The notes beneath the pieces were generated by a model. That model did not search any database and was not told the DNA's origin. It worked only from the letters and a program-made list of their open reading frames with translations. Shown here one piece after another: positions 9,061 through 17,248 of a stretch of DNA of 64,000 bases; the first letter of the stretch is position 1; each line of letters starts with the position of its first letter. This stretch comes from Alcanivorax sp. (GTDB lineage: Bacteria; Pseudomonadota; Gammaproteobacteria; Pseudomonadales; Alcanivoracaceae): assembly GCF_017794965.1 (NCBI RefSeq), contig NZ_CP051240.1:930001-994000 (forward strand). The letters run 5' to 3'. Made by a program: the position numbers and the translations under genes.

Positions 9061-9981
9061 ATGACACAAACCGCTGAGCAATCACGCCGCGATGTACTGA
9101 AGCCGCTTGGGCCGGATTCCCTGACATGGCAGGACTTCGGGTCCTGGCGTTTCAATCTGATGCTCCCGCAGGCGTTTGTGCTGCAGGTGTCTCACCCGAT
9201 TGTGGATGCCGGTGTGGGTGACCACTCGGTATACAAAACAGACCCCTGGGGACGCGCCAAGCGTTCCACTGCCATGTTGTGGCCTATTGTTTATGCCCGG
9301 CCCCAGAAGGCCATCGAGATGGGCGTGAAACTGTATGATCTGCACCGCTCCATCAAGGGTGTGGACAAGCATGGCAAGAAATACTTTTCACTGGATCCCG
9401 AGGCCTACAGCTGGGTACATATCACCGGCTATGACGCCACTATCCGGATGCACGAAATGCTCGGTACGCCCCCGACCACGGAGGAGCGCGAGCAGATGTT
9501 TCAGGAGTGGCGTCAGCTCGGTTTCCTGATGGGTATCCGTGATCAGGATCTGCCGGCAACCCAGAGCGAGTACTGGGACTATTTCAACCGGATGATTGAA
9601 GAGAAGCTGGAAATGGGTGAAGTGGCACAGGAGCTGCTTGCGCATAACCACTATCTTGAGATTCCGAAGCCGCCGGTAGACTGGTTGCCGGAAATCGGCT
9701 GGAAAATGATTCGTGCCGTGCTGGGGCGCCTCATGCGCTTTAATCTGCGTGCCACCTTGCCGCACCAGTATCGTGAGAAGTTCGACATTCCCTGGACGAA
9801 AGGGGATCAGCGGTTGTTCAAGGCCTGGTGCCGCTTTTATCGGCTGATGTATGCCATCACGCCGAAAAAGATGCGACTGATTCCCATGGCTCGCCGGGCC
9901 TTTGCGGATGCGAAAAAGCACCCCGAAGCCTACAACATGGCCCGGACGACCCAGGAGACAGTCGCCCAGGAAGCCATCTGA
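9061..9981 (+). CDS. Oxygenase MpaB / DUF2236 family protein
   Basis: The 306-aa product belongs to the DUF2236 family, which contains the haem-dependent latex-clearing protein Lcp and fungal MpaB. Visible family segments are VLQVSHPIVDAGVGDHSVY near residue 40, DPWGRAKRS and YSWVHITGYDATIRMHE near residue 117, where the His of WVH is a likely haem ligand by family analogy. No signal peptide is visible, so this copy is probably cytoplasmic or peripheral. ATG 9061 has GGAG 6 bases upstream. It is followed by a lipoprotein version at 10090 that shares the same motifs. Substrate unknown; oxidation of a lipid or isoprenoid is plausible. Confidence 0.82.
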   Translation: MTQTAEQSRRDVLKPLGPDSLTWQDFGSWRFNLMLPQAFVLQVSHPIVDAGVGDHSVYKTDPWGRAKRSTAMLWPIVYARPQKAIEMGVKLYDLHRSIKGVDKHGKKYFSLDPEAYSWVHITGYDATIRMHEMLGTPPTTEEREQMFQEWRQLGFLMGIRDQDLPATQSEYWDYFNRMIEEKLEMGEVAQELLAHNHYLEIPKPPVDWLPEIGWKMIRAVLGRLMRFNLRATLPHQYREKFDIPWTKGDQRLFKAWCRFYRLMYAITPKKMRLIPMARRAFADAKKHPEAYNMARTTQETVAQEAI

Positions 9982-10089
9982 ACCCCGGGATAGGTTCAGA
10001 CAGGGCTGCCCGACAGCGCCAGGAAACGCGCACCATGCAGCTCCTCCCGGAGCTGCCTTTTGATAACAAAAAACGTAGTAGAGAGCCTC

Positions 10090-11739
10090 ATGAAAATGCT
10101 TAGCGAAAACGCAAAAGTACTGCTTCTCGGGTTGTTGGTGGTTTTCCTGCATGGGTGTTCATCCATGAAGGAATCTGACTATGTTCCCAAGTCCCCTGAA
10201 ACGCTCAGCGAATGGTTGGTAGAAGGCTCGTTTGAGCTGAAGACCGGTGGCAACAAGAGCGAAAGCCATTTCTATTTCAAGCAGATCGATGAAAATTATG
10301 AGTTGGCCATTCTCGGCGATGACCCGGTCGGCAAACCCAAGGCATTGATCAGCGGTAACATCTATGAGCCCGGTAGCGAAAAGCTGGATGTGATCAGCGG
10401 CTACGAGGCGGAAAAGGTGGCCCAACAGCTGAAATCCGTCATGCGGGCCGGTGACCTGTCCTACTGGGTGCGTGGCCTGCCTGCCACGGCAAACGCGCAG
10501 GTTGAACAGCAGGGCACCAATCTGGCCAAGAAAATCCAGGAAAATGGCTGGAAGATTTACTACCACGATTTCATGTCGGTAACCGGCAACTACAAGTTGC
10601 CTGCGCACATCAAGTTCAATGGTGACGACAAGTCGCTGCGCATGGATTTGGTGCGGGCAGAAACCGGTTATCTGACCAATCCCTGTGGCCAGAACCTGTC
10701 TGAAGACGAAATCAACGCCTCTGTGGAGCAGGTCGGTGAGGGCGATGTCGTCACCACTCTGGTTCCCCGCGATGGTACTGCGCCGTTGCCTCGGTGGATT
10801 GACGAAGCCGATTTCTGCAAGCAGCTGCTGAAAATTCACGGCGACGAGTTGCCGGATTCCCGTGTGGGCCTCTACGGTCCGGACTCCATGATGTGGCGCC
10901 TGTCCGGCATGGCGTTGCCGGGAAGTTTCGGCGCCGGTCGCTCACTGCTGCTGCAGGTGGCTCACCCCTGGGTGACTGCCGGTATCGATGAGCATTCCGT
11001 GGTGCGCAACGATCCGCTGGGCCGTGCCCGCCGAACCTTCTACCACATCCTCAGTGTTACCTATGGCAGCATGCCGCAGGTCATGGCCTCGGCAAACCAG
11101 GTACGTGACATTCACGAAGAAATTGAAGGTCATCTTCCCGAAGAAAGTGGTGCCTTTGAGCGGGGTTCCGAGTACCGCGCCAACGAAATCAACGCCATGA
11201 TCTGGGTGCACGCCACTCTGTGGGAAACCATCGTCCATATGTACGAGAAAATGGAAGAGCCGCTGACACAGCAGGAGAAAGACCGTTTCTACGAAGAGAC
11301 CAAGCTGTTTGCCATGCTGTTCGGTATTCCGGAGCAGGCGTTGCCGGCGGACTGGAATGAATTCATGGAGTACAACCGGGCCATGTGGAACAGCCCGCAG
11401 TTGACGGTGACCCCGGCGGCCATGCAGCTGAAGAAGGATCTGTTCAAGCCTCAGTCTATCTGGATGATCTTCCCCATGTGGGGTCAGGAAATTATCACTT
11501 CTGCTGAACTGCCCCCGCGTATTCGTGAAGAGTACGACATGAAGTATGGCTGGTGGCAGAAGATGAACTACGCGTGGATGCGTGCCGGTGCCTGGACTCT
11601 TGGTGCACTGTTGCCCAAGGATATGGAGCGCCAGGCGGTGTACCACGAAGCCATGGCTCGCCTGGAGGGTGAGAAGCTGGGTGGTGTAAACCAGTTCTTC
11701 ATCGAGGCCTTCTTCGACAAGGAACGGTTGGTTAACTGA
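10090..11739 (+). CDS. Outer-membrane lipoprotein: LolB-like domain fused to MpaB/DUF2236 oxygenase (copy 1)
   Basis: The 549-aa product starts with a lipoprotein signal (FLHGC, then SSM, with no Asp at +2, so outer-membrane sorting is expected). Residues about 35-195 follow the LolB pattern: an EWLVEGSFEL start, YELAILGDDPVGKP, YWVRGLPA, then GWKIYYHDF and LPAHIKF. Residues about 270-530 form a DUF2236 domain with LLQVAHPWVTAGIDEHSV, DPLGRARRTF and MIWVHATLWETIVHMYE. ATG 10090 follows GAGAG and was chosen over 10060 because it matches the paralogue at 14702 in length. The last base of the stop codon overlaps the FMN-protein start. The LolB assignment rests on pattern and needs a profile search; substrate unknown. 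Confidence 0.8.
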   Translation: MKMLSENAKVLLLGLLVVFLHGCSSMKESDYVPKSPETLSEWLVEGSFELKTGGNKSESHFYFKQIDENYELAILGDDPVGKPKALISGNIYEPGSEKLDVISGYEAEKVAQQLKSVMRAGDLSYWVRGLPATANAQVEQQGTNLAKKIQENGWKIYYHDFMSVTGNYKLPAHIKFNGDDKSLRMDLVRAETGYLTNPCGQNLSEDEINASVEQVGEGDVVTTLVPRDGTAPLPRWIDEADFCKQLLKIHGDELPDSRVGLYGPDSMMWRLSGMALPGSFGAGRSLLLQVAHPWVTAGIDEHSVVRNDPLGRARRTFYHILSVTYGSMPQVMASANQVRDIHEEIEGHLPEESGAFERGSEYRANEINAMIWVHATLWETIVHMYEKMEEPLTQQEKDRFYEETKLFAMLFGIPEQALPADWNEFMEYNRAMWNSPQLTVTPAAMQLKKDLFKPQSIWMIFPMWGQEIITSAELPPRIREEYDMKYGWWQKMNYAWMRAGAWTLGALLPKDMERQAVYHEAMARLEGEKLGGVNQFFIEAFFDKERLVN

Positions 11740-12281
11740 TGAAGGTTGAACTCTCCCGGGTATCAATGCGCCTGCTGGGCGCATTGATACTGGTGTTCTC
11801 GCTGCCGGCCACAGCGGCTTACGATGAGACCGAGTATTCCACGCCTGAAGCGTTTCTCGGTAAGGTCTATGGCAATGATGTGCCCGGTATTTCCCTGCTG
11901 CCCCTGCGCGGTGAAACCCGCAAACGGGCCGAGGCCGCATTGGGCCATCGCTACAGTGGCATGCGTCTGCGTTATTGGCAGAATGACGGCACGACGGCCT
12001 GGATCATTGACGAAAAAAGTAAAGACATGCCAATGACCATCGGTATTGGCATCAGTCCGGAGGGGAAGATTTCCGTACTGGAACTGCTGGTTTACCGCGA
12101 GCCGCGAGGTGGAGAAATTCATCAGGCTGCTTTTCGGGAACAGTATATCGGCGTCAACCTGACAGAACAGGACGCCCTGTCTGTGGATGTGGATGGTATT
12201 ACCGGTGCCACCCTGTCTGTGGATGCCTTGAATCGCGTCGCTGCCATGGCGCTGGTGCTGCACGAGTCCGTGGTGGAATAA
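11739..12281 (+). CDS. Secreted FMN-binding domain protein
   Basis: The 180-aa product has a signal peptide (cleavage near SLPATAAY) and an FMN_bind domain like those of RnfG and NqrC. The DGITGATLS segment near residue 152 matches the flavinylation motif in which a Thr carries FMN attached by ApbE. The KISVLELLVYREPRGGE strand pattern before it is also typical. The ATG overlaps the stop of the LolB-MpaB gene by one base, so translation is probably coupled. Covalent-FMN periplasmic proteins pass electrons across the envelope. Supplying electrons to the neighbouring oxygenase is a reasonable inference. Confidence 0.85.
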   Translation: MKVELSRVSMRLLGALILVFSLPATAAYDETEYSTPEAFLGKVYGNDVPGISLLPLRGETRKRAEAALGHRYSGMRLRYWQNDGTTAWIIDEKSKDMPMTIGIGISPEGKISVLELLVYREPRGGEIHQAAFREQYIGVNLTEQDALSVDVDGITGATLSVDALNRVAAMALVLHESVVE

Positions 12282-12323
12282 GTACTGATTTCTGTTTGTT
12301 AGTTGTTAGTAGTGTGCATTTGG

Positions 12324-12368
12324 CCTGCGCAGGATCTGGTTTTATCAGGTCCGGCAGGTCGCCTTTTT
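12324..12368 (+). terminator. Probable terminator after the FMN-protein gene
   Basis: Nested arms CCTGC/GCAGG and GGATCTGG/TCAGGTCC around a TTTTA loop form a hairpin, followed within a few bases by TTTTT. It lies 43 bp past the stop and would end the mpaB-lolB/mpaB-FMN transcript. Confidence 0.55.
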
Positions 12369-12444
12369 CCCGCTGAAAAAAAATCCTTCCTTTCTTCGCT
12401 AATACCCGCTGTTACTGATCACTTTTTCCGTTCAGGCGCGACTT

Positions 12445-12525
12445 CAGATGCCGGCATTGGGTGCATTAATGGTATGGCGGGTTACGGATCGTAACGGTAA
12501 ACCGGCATTCCTTTTCCGGCATCTG
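12445..12525. repeat. Nested inverted repeats in spacer
   Basis: CAGATGCCGG at 12445-12454 faces CCGGCATCTG at 12516-12525. Inside lies the perfect palindrome GTTACGGATCGTAAC at 12481-12495. The spacer 12282-12596 otherwise shows only the terminator. Possible cruciform or operator; function unknown. Confidence 0.4.
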
Positions 12526-12596
12526 TGTGTTCTCAAAAGTGGCAGCGATTTACTGCTGGCTGTCAACGCAATCCGTCGATAATGGGGGCCGCCGGA

Positions 12597-12743
12597 ATGA
12601 TCAAAGATAAGCCTGTGATGGCAGATGTGGCTAAAGACCTGTTGGGCCACAACCTCTATCTTGGGAGCAAGTAATTCCCCCGGTTAACTGGCTGCGGGGG
12701 AGCCCGGAAGGACCGGGCGGTGGTGATTCGTGGTCTGCGTAGG
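12597..12743 (+). pseudogene. Decayed remnant of an MpaB/DUF2236 gene
   Basis: From 12597 one frame reads MIKDKPVMADVAKDLLGHN, which lines up with MIEEKLEMGEVAQELLAHN in the intact protein at 9061. A stop follows at about 12672. The neighbouring frame then continues with IPPVNWLRGSPEG, matching IPKPPVDWLPEIG of the intact gene. The match therefore crosses a frameshift and a stop, and the flanks have decayed beyond recognition. This points to a lost third family member or a partial duplication between the FMN-protein gene and the acyl-CoA ligase. Confidence 0.65.
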
Positions 12744-12919
12744 GTGAGAGTCTTGAGACTGTCGCACCGTCAACGTGACCCGGTTTTTTAGTCCAGCTGT
12801 GGCCTGGGCTCACAGGGAATAATCCGGTGAGCATGGTTGCATCTGCTGAGCGGCGGAGCGTTCTATCTGCTCGCCACCGGCAAGCCAATAACGTCAATAA
12901 ACACGCTTAAGGTGCTTTT

Positions 12920-14590
12920 ATGAATCAGGAATCTCGCCCCTGGCTGTCTACCTACGAATCTCTGGGCAAAGACTGGTATACCCTGCCGGAGCTGCCTGAG
13001 AAAACCCTGTCTGATTATGTGCGCGGCTATGCGACAGAATTTCCTGATCGGGAAGCACTGGTATTTCTCGGCCAGGCGCTGACCTACAAACAACTGGATA
13101 CCCTGGCCGATCGCATGGCTGCGCTGTTCGCAGAGCAGGGCGCCACAGAAGGGGATGTGCTTGGTATCCAACTGCCCAATACGCCGCAATACGTGATTGC
13201 GTTTATCGCAGCGGCCCGCCTGGGTATGGTGACCACCAGTATTTCTCCACTGATGACTCCGCCGGAAGTTACCCATCAGGCCAATGATGCGAAAGTGAAG
13301 ATCCTGATGACACTGATGCCGTTCTGGCAGGCCTCCGTTCAGCCGGTGTTGGGCAAGGTGCCTACCCTGACGACGGTGATCGTATCTGGCCCCATGGACA
13401 TCATGAGTGGTCAGGGCGAAGCGCTGGATACCGAAGTCGAAGGCATCAAGGGCATTTCCCTGCATGATCACATGCCGGAAACCGCCGCCGCCGTGAATAC
13501 CAAAGTGGACATGGACAAGGTGCTGTATCTGCAATATACCGGTGGCACCACAGGCCTGCCCAAGGGCGCCAAGTTGTCTTCGCGCAACCTGTTCATGAAC
13601 AACCTGCAGGCCAATGTCTTTTATGGCTACCGTACCGGTGAAGAAACCGTGGCATCTGCCTTCCCGCTATTCCATATCGGCGGTGCGGCAGTCCTGTTCA
13701 ATGCCCTGCGTACGGCCTCCACTTTCCTGCTGATTCCGGACCCCCGTGATATCGATCATTTCGTGAATGAAATGAAGGCCCGCATTCCCACCGTGCTGGC
13801 TGCGGTGCCCGCGCTGTATCAGATGCTGTGCGCCAACGAGACCTTCAAGGGGTTGGATTTTGCCGGTCTGCGGATGGCGATTTCCGGTGCGGCGCCCTTT
13901 GCCAAGGAAGAAGTGCAGAAGCTGGAAAGCGTGGTCGGTGCGGGCAAGTTCTGCGAGGTGTATGGCATGACCGAGACCAGCCCGGTGATCACCCTTAACC
14001 CTGCCTCTCATTTCAAGGAAGCCCATGTGGGGTTTCCGCTGCCGGGCACCGATGTGCGTATCGTTGATGCGGAAGACGGCGAGACCCTGATGCCGCTGGG
14101 TGAAGCCGGTGAGATCATTGCTTCCGGCCCTCAGGTGATGCAGGGGTATCTGGAAATGCCGGAAGCCACCGCCAAATCCCTGCGGGAAATTGATGGCAAG
14201 CTGTGGATGCACACCGGTGATGTGGGTGTGATGGATGAAGACGGCTTTGTCCGTGTCTGTGACCGCAGCAAGGACATGTTGATCGTCGGTGGCTACAAGG
14301 TGTTCTCTGTGGAAGTGGAGAGCAAGGTACAAAGCCTTCCCTGGGTGGCAATGTGTGCCGTGGTCGGCCGCCCGGATACCAACCGTCCTGGTAACGATGT
14401 GGTCCAGTTGTACGTTGAGCGCACAGCGGATTGCGCGGAAAATGAAAGCGAGCTGAAAAGCCAACTGGAAAGCTTCTGTCGCGAAAACATGTCGCCCTAC
14501 AAGGTACCCAAGGAAATTTTCTTTATTGATCCGATCCCGCTCACTTCAGTGGGCAAGATCGACAAGAAGGCACTGCGCCAACCCGCTTGA
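12920..14590 (+). CDS. Acyl-CoA synthetase (AMP-forming)
   Basis: The 556-aa product is an ANL-superfamily ligase. The P-loop-like AMP motif YTGGTTGLPKGAKLSS is near residue 205, YGMTETSP near 350, HTGDVGVMDEDGF near 430, and the C-terminal GKIDKKAL carries the catalytic Lys. It would activate a carboxylic acid, probably a fatty acid, to an acyl-CoA with ATP in the cytoplasm. ATG 12920 follows AAGGTG. It lies between the first oxygenase cluster and the second LolB-MpaB gene, and may activate acids formed by these enzymes; that link is inference. Chain-length preference cannot be read from the sequence. Confidence 0.9.
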   Translation: MNQESRPWLSTYESLGKDWYTLPELPEKTLSDYVRGYATEFPDREALVFLGQALTYKQLDTLADRMAALFAEQGATEGDVLGIQLPNTPQYVIAFIAAARLGMVTTSISPLMTPPEVTHQANDAKVKILMTLMPFWQASVQPVLGKVPTLTTVIVSGPMDIMSGQGEALDTEVEGIKGISLHDHMPETAAAVNTKVDMDKVLYLQYTGGTTGLPKGAKLSSRNLFMNNLQANVFYGYRTGEETVASAFPLFHIGGAAVLFNALRTASTFLLIPDPRDIDHFVNEMKARIPTVLAAVPALYQMLCANETFKGLDFAGLRMAISGAAPFAKEEVQKLESVVGAGKFCEVYGMTETSPVITLNPASHFKEAHVGFPLPGTDVRIVDAEDGETLMPLGEAGEIIASGPQVMQGYLEMPEATAKSLREIDGKLWMHTGDVGVMDEDGFVRVCDRSKDMLIVGGYKVFSVEVESKVQSLPWVAMCAVVGRPDTNRPGNDVVQLYVERTADCAENESELKSQLESFCRENMSPYKVPKEIFFIDPIPLTSVGKIDKKALRQPA

Positions 14591-14701
14591 TCGGGTTGAG
14601 CCACCCTTTGGCAAGTCATCGGCATGCTCTGTCGGTGACTTGTTAAAGGCATTGCCTGAATTCATTGCTGCATAATCACTACAACAACATGAGAGGCTGT
14701 C

Positions 14702-16351
14702 ATGAGCCGCGTTATCCTTTCTTTCGGCAAGGTGTATTTGCTTGCCCTGTTCCTGGTCCTGCAAGGTTGTTCGTCACTCAAGGAATCCAGCTATGTGCCC
14801 AAATCTCCAGAGGGGATGAGCGAATGGCGCGTAGAAGGAAAGCTTGAACTGTTTGCTGATGATGAGAAAAGCAAGAGCTACTTCTATTACCTGCAGATAG
14901 ACGAAAACTATGAGCTTGGATTGCTTATGGATGAGCGTGTGGGCGATCCCCAGGCGACCATCCGTGGCAATGTGTTTGAGCCTGGCAGCGAAAGCGTTGA
15001 TGTCACAGGTGGCGCGGATGCGGTAGCCGTTGCTGAGCATCTACGTGCCAGTATCAGCGCGGGCAATCTTTCTTACTGGTTGCGGGGCTTGCCCGCCACT
15101 GAGTCCGCGGAGATTTACAAGGATGGTAATTACCAGCTTGACCGGATTGAAGAGGCCGGTTGGGATATTCGCTTCCGTGACTACATGTCGTTGCAAGGCA
15201 ACTATCGGCTGCCGTCTGACATCAAACTGGAAGGTGATGACAAGGGACTGATCCTGAAGATGGTGCGGGGGGATACCGGTTATCTGGCACACCCCTGTGA
15301 ACAGGGTGTCAGCGATGAACAGGTTGCGGCCACCAATGACCCTGCCCGTGACAGTGATGTGGTTGCCCAGCTGGTGCCCCGTGATGGCAGTGCGCCGCTG
15401 CCGCGCTGGATCAACGAGGTGGACTTCTGTCGTCAGCTGGCAAAGATCCATAACGACAAGCTGCCCAACCCCCGTGAAGGGCTATATGGTCCGGATTCCA
15501 TGATGTGGAAAGTCACTGGCCTGGCATTGCCTTCCGGCTTTGGTGCTGGCCGTGCACTGCTGCTGCAGGTGGCGCACCCCTGGGTCACCGCCGGCATCGA
15601 CGAGCATTCGGTGGTGCGTGATGATCCGCTGGGCCGTGCCCGCAGGACCTTCTACCATATTTCCAACATGGTCTATGGCAGCACCTCCCAGGCCATGACG
15701 TCGGCTAATCAGGTCCGTGATATTCATGAAGAAATTGAAGGTCACGTGACTGAGCAAGCCGGCGCGTTTGATCGTGGCTCCGAATATCGTGCCAACGAAA
15801 TCAACGCCATGATCTGGGTGCATGCAACGCTCTGGGAAACCAGCATGCACATGTACGAAGAGATGATTGGCACGTTGAGCCAGGAAGAAAAAGATCAGTA
15901 CTACGAGGAAACCAAGCTGTTCGCCATGCTGTTCGGGATTCCGGAGAGCGCACTGCCCAAGGACTGGAACGAGTTCATGGCCTATAACGAAGCCATGTGG
16001 GACAGCCCCCAGTTGACGGTGACCAACAATGCGCTGCAGCTGAAAAAGGATCTCTTCGATGCCAAGTCAATCTGGATGATCTTTCCGCTGTGGGGGCAGG
16101 AAATTATCACCTCAGCGGAGCTGCCGCCGCGTATTCGTGATCAGTACAACATGAAGTATGGCCTATGGCAGAAGCTGAATTATGGTTGGATGCGCGCCGG
16201 TGCCTGGACCATGGCGGTACTGTTGCCCAAGAGCATGGAGCGCCATGCGATCTATCGTGAGGCTGAAGCAAGGCTGGAAGGTAAGCGCCTGGGCGGTTAC
16301 AACCAGTGGCTGATTGAAGCCTTCTTCGACAAGGAACGGATCGTTAACTGA
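14702..16351 (+). CDS. Outer-membrane lipoprotein: LolB-like domain fused to MpaB/DUF2236 oxygenase (copy 2)
   Basis: This 549-aa paralogue of the gene at 10090 has the same length and order of parts: lipobox VLQGC, a LolB-like region with SEWRVEGKLEL, YWLRGLPA, GWDIRFRDY and LPSDIKL, then a DUF2236 domain with LLQVAHPWVTAGIDEHSV, DPLGRARRTF and IWVHATLWETSMHMYEE. The C-terminal halves are more alike than the N-terminal halves. ATG 14702 has GAGAGG 6 bases upstream. It is 111 bp downstream of the acyl-CoA ligase and is closed by a strong terminator. Retention of two copies suggests different substrates or expression, which the sequence does not resolve. Confidence 0.8.
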   Translation: MSRVILSFGKVYLLALFLVLQGCSSLKESSYVPKSPEGMSEWRVEGKLELFADDEKSKSYFYYLQIDENYELGLLMDERVGDPQATIRGNVFEPGSESVDVTGGADAVAVAEHLRASISAGNLSYWLRGLPATESAEIYKDGNYQLDRIEEAGWDIRFRDYMSLQGNYRLPSDIKLEGDDKGLILKMVRGDTGYLAHPCEQGVSDEQVAATNDPARDSDVVAQLVPRDGSAPLPRWINEVDFCRQLAKIHNDKLPNPREGLYGPDSMMWKVTGLALPSGFGAGRALLLQVAHPWVTAGIDEHSVVRDDPLGRARRTFYHISNMVYGSTSQAMTSANQVRDIHEEIEGHVTEQAGAFDRGSEYRANEINAMIWVHATLWETSMHMYEEMIGTLSQEEKDQYYEETKLFAMLFGIPESALPKDWNEFMAYNEAMWDSPQLTVTNNALQLKKDLFDAKSIWMIFPLWGQEIITSAELPPRIRDQYNMKYGLWQKLNYGWMRAGAWTMAVLLPKSMERHAIYREAEARLEGKRLGGYNQWLIEAFFDKERIVN

Positions 16352-16356
16352 TTCTG

Positions 16357-16389
16357 AAAAGCCGGCGGTTTCACCGCCGCCGGCCTTTT
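16357..16389 (+). terminator. Terminator after the second LolB-MpaB gene
   Basis: The hairpin GCCGGCGG / CCGCCGGC is flanked by AAAA and TTTT. It begins 6 bp past the stop. Confidence 0.85.
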
Positions 16390-16515
16390 GTTCGTTTCTG
16401 ATCCTGGATACCCCCGCACGCGCCAGCACTTCTGCTCATTCGAAAGCAAGGCTGGCACTCTCTCACCCTTATATCGTTTCATCGGGGATTTCCTGGAAGG
16501 CCCCGCACCTTCCCG

Positions 16516-16598
16516 TAAGCGCGTCGGTTATTCGCATCGCTCACCCCTGCCGAGCCGCCTTGTCAGGCGTGCTTGGCTTCACTTGTTGGCGTCGCGAT
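16516..16598 (+). repeat. Dispersed spacer repeat, diverged copy
   Basis: GCGTCGGTTATTCGCATCGC through GGCGTCGCGATTCCAGCG follows the pattern of the 3655 copy, and the extension GCGCTTTACTTC is the reverse complement of part of 3846-3923. It lies just left of the second REP pair, as at 3655-3831. Confidence 0.65.
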
Positions 16599-16633
16599 TC
16601 CAGCGCTTTACTTCCTCTTTTGATCGATGTCTG

Positions 16634-16718
16634 GTGGGAGATTCAGCTTGCTGAACGAAGGTTCAGATAGCATGCCCGGGTCTGCAGCCGCATTCGTTCA
16701 GCAAGCTGAACTTCCCAC
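16634..16718. repeat. Inverted pair of REP elements (BIME B)
   Basis: REP units at 16634-16659 and, inverted, 16693-16718 are separated by 33 bp. They have the same head GTGGGA and hairpin TTCAGCTTGCTGAA as the pair at 3747-3831, with matching spacer length. The 16719-17248 remainder of the spacer holds a further diverged inverted copy of the dispersed repeat at about 16811-16890 and no gene. Confidence 0.8.
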
Positions 16719-17248
16719 ACAATCAGCAAAGCCAGTTTTACCACAAAGCTCGCAGAGATCACTGAGTTGATACGATGTGGGGCTCTGTGGCATCGGTGAT
16801 TGCTATCCCGCTACAGGAACGTAGCGCAGCGGAGTAACGCAAACAGTGCAGCCCGAAGGGTGAGCGTGGCGAATAACGGCCGTTCCGCCGTGATCCGAGC
16901 CTGAGCGAGGTAAGGATTCCAGAAGCGCATCTCGAAGCTCAAAGCCCAACGCCCTTTCGATGAGGCCGGTTTTGCCTTTCGAAACTCGCTTTGGGAGTCC
17001 TTGCCTCGCCTGAGCCTGAATCGCTTGCCCAGGGCCAGTGCCTGGACAGGCATAAGGTTTATTAGGCTTTAGTGTGAATATTGGGTGAAGGGGTAAGTGG
17101 AAAGGGCTAGATAACTGTATCTCTTACTGGGCGGCTTGGTTTGGTTTCGGTAAATAATCGCTATATCAGCCCCAAATGATCTATTTATGACATAAGGGAA
17201 AGTCATACAATCGCCCACCTTCCATTCGCACAGAAAAGGATTTGCACT

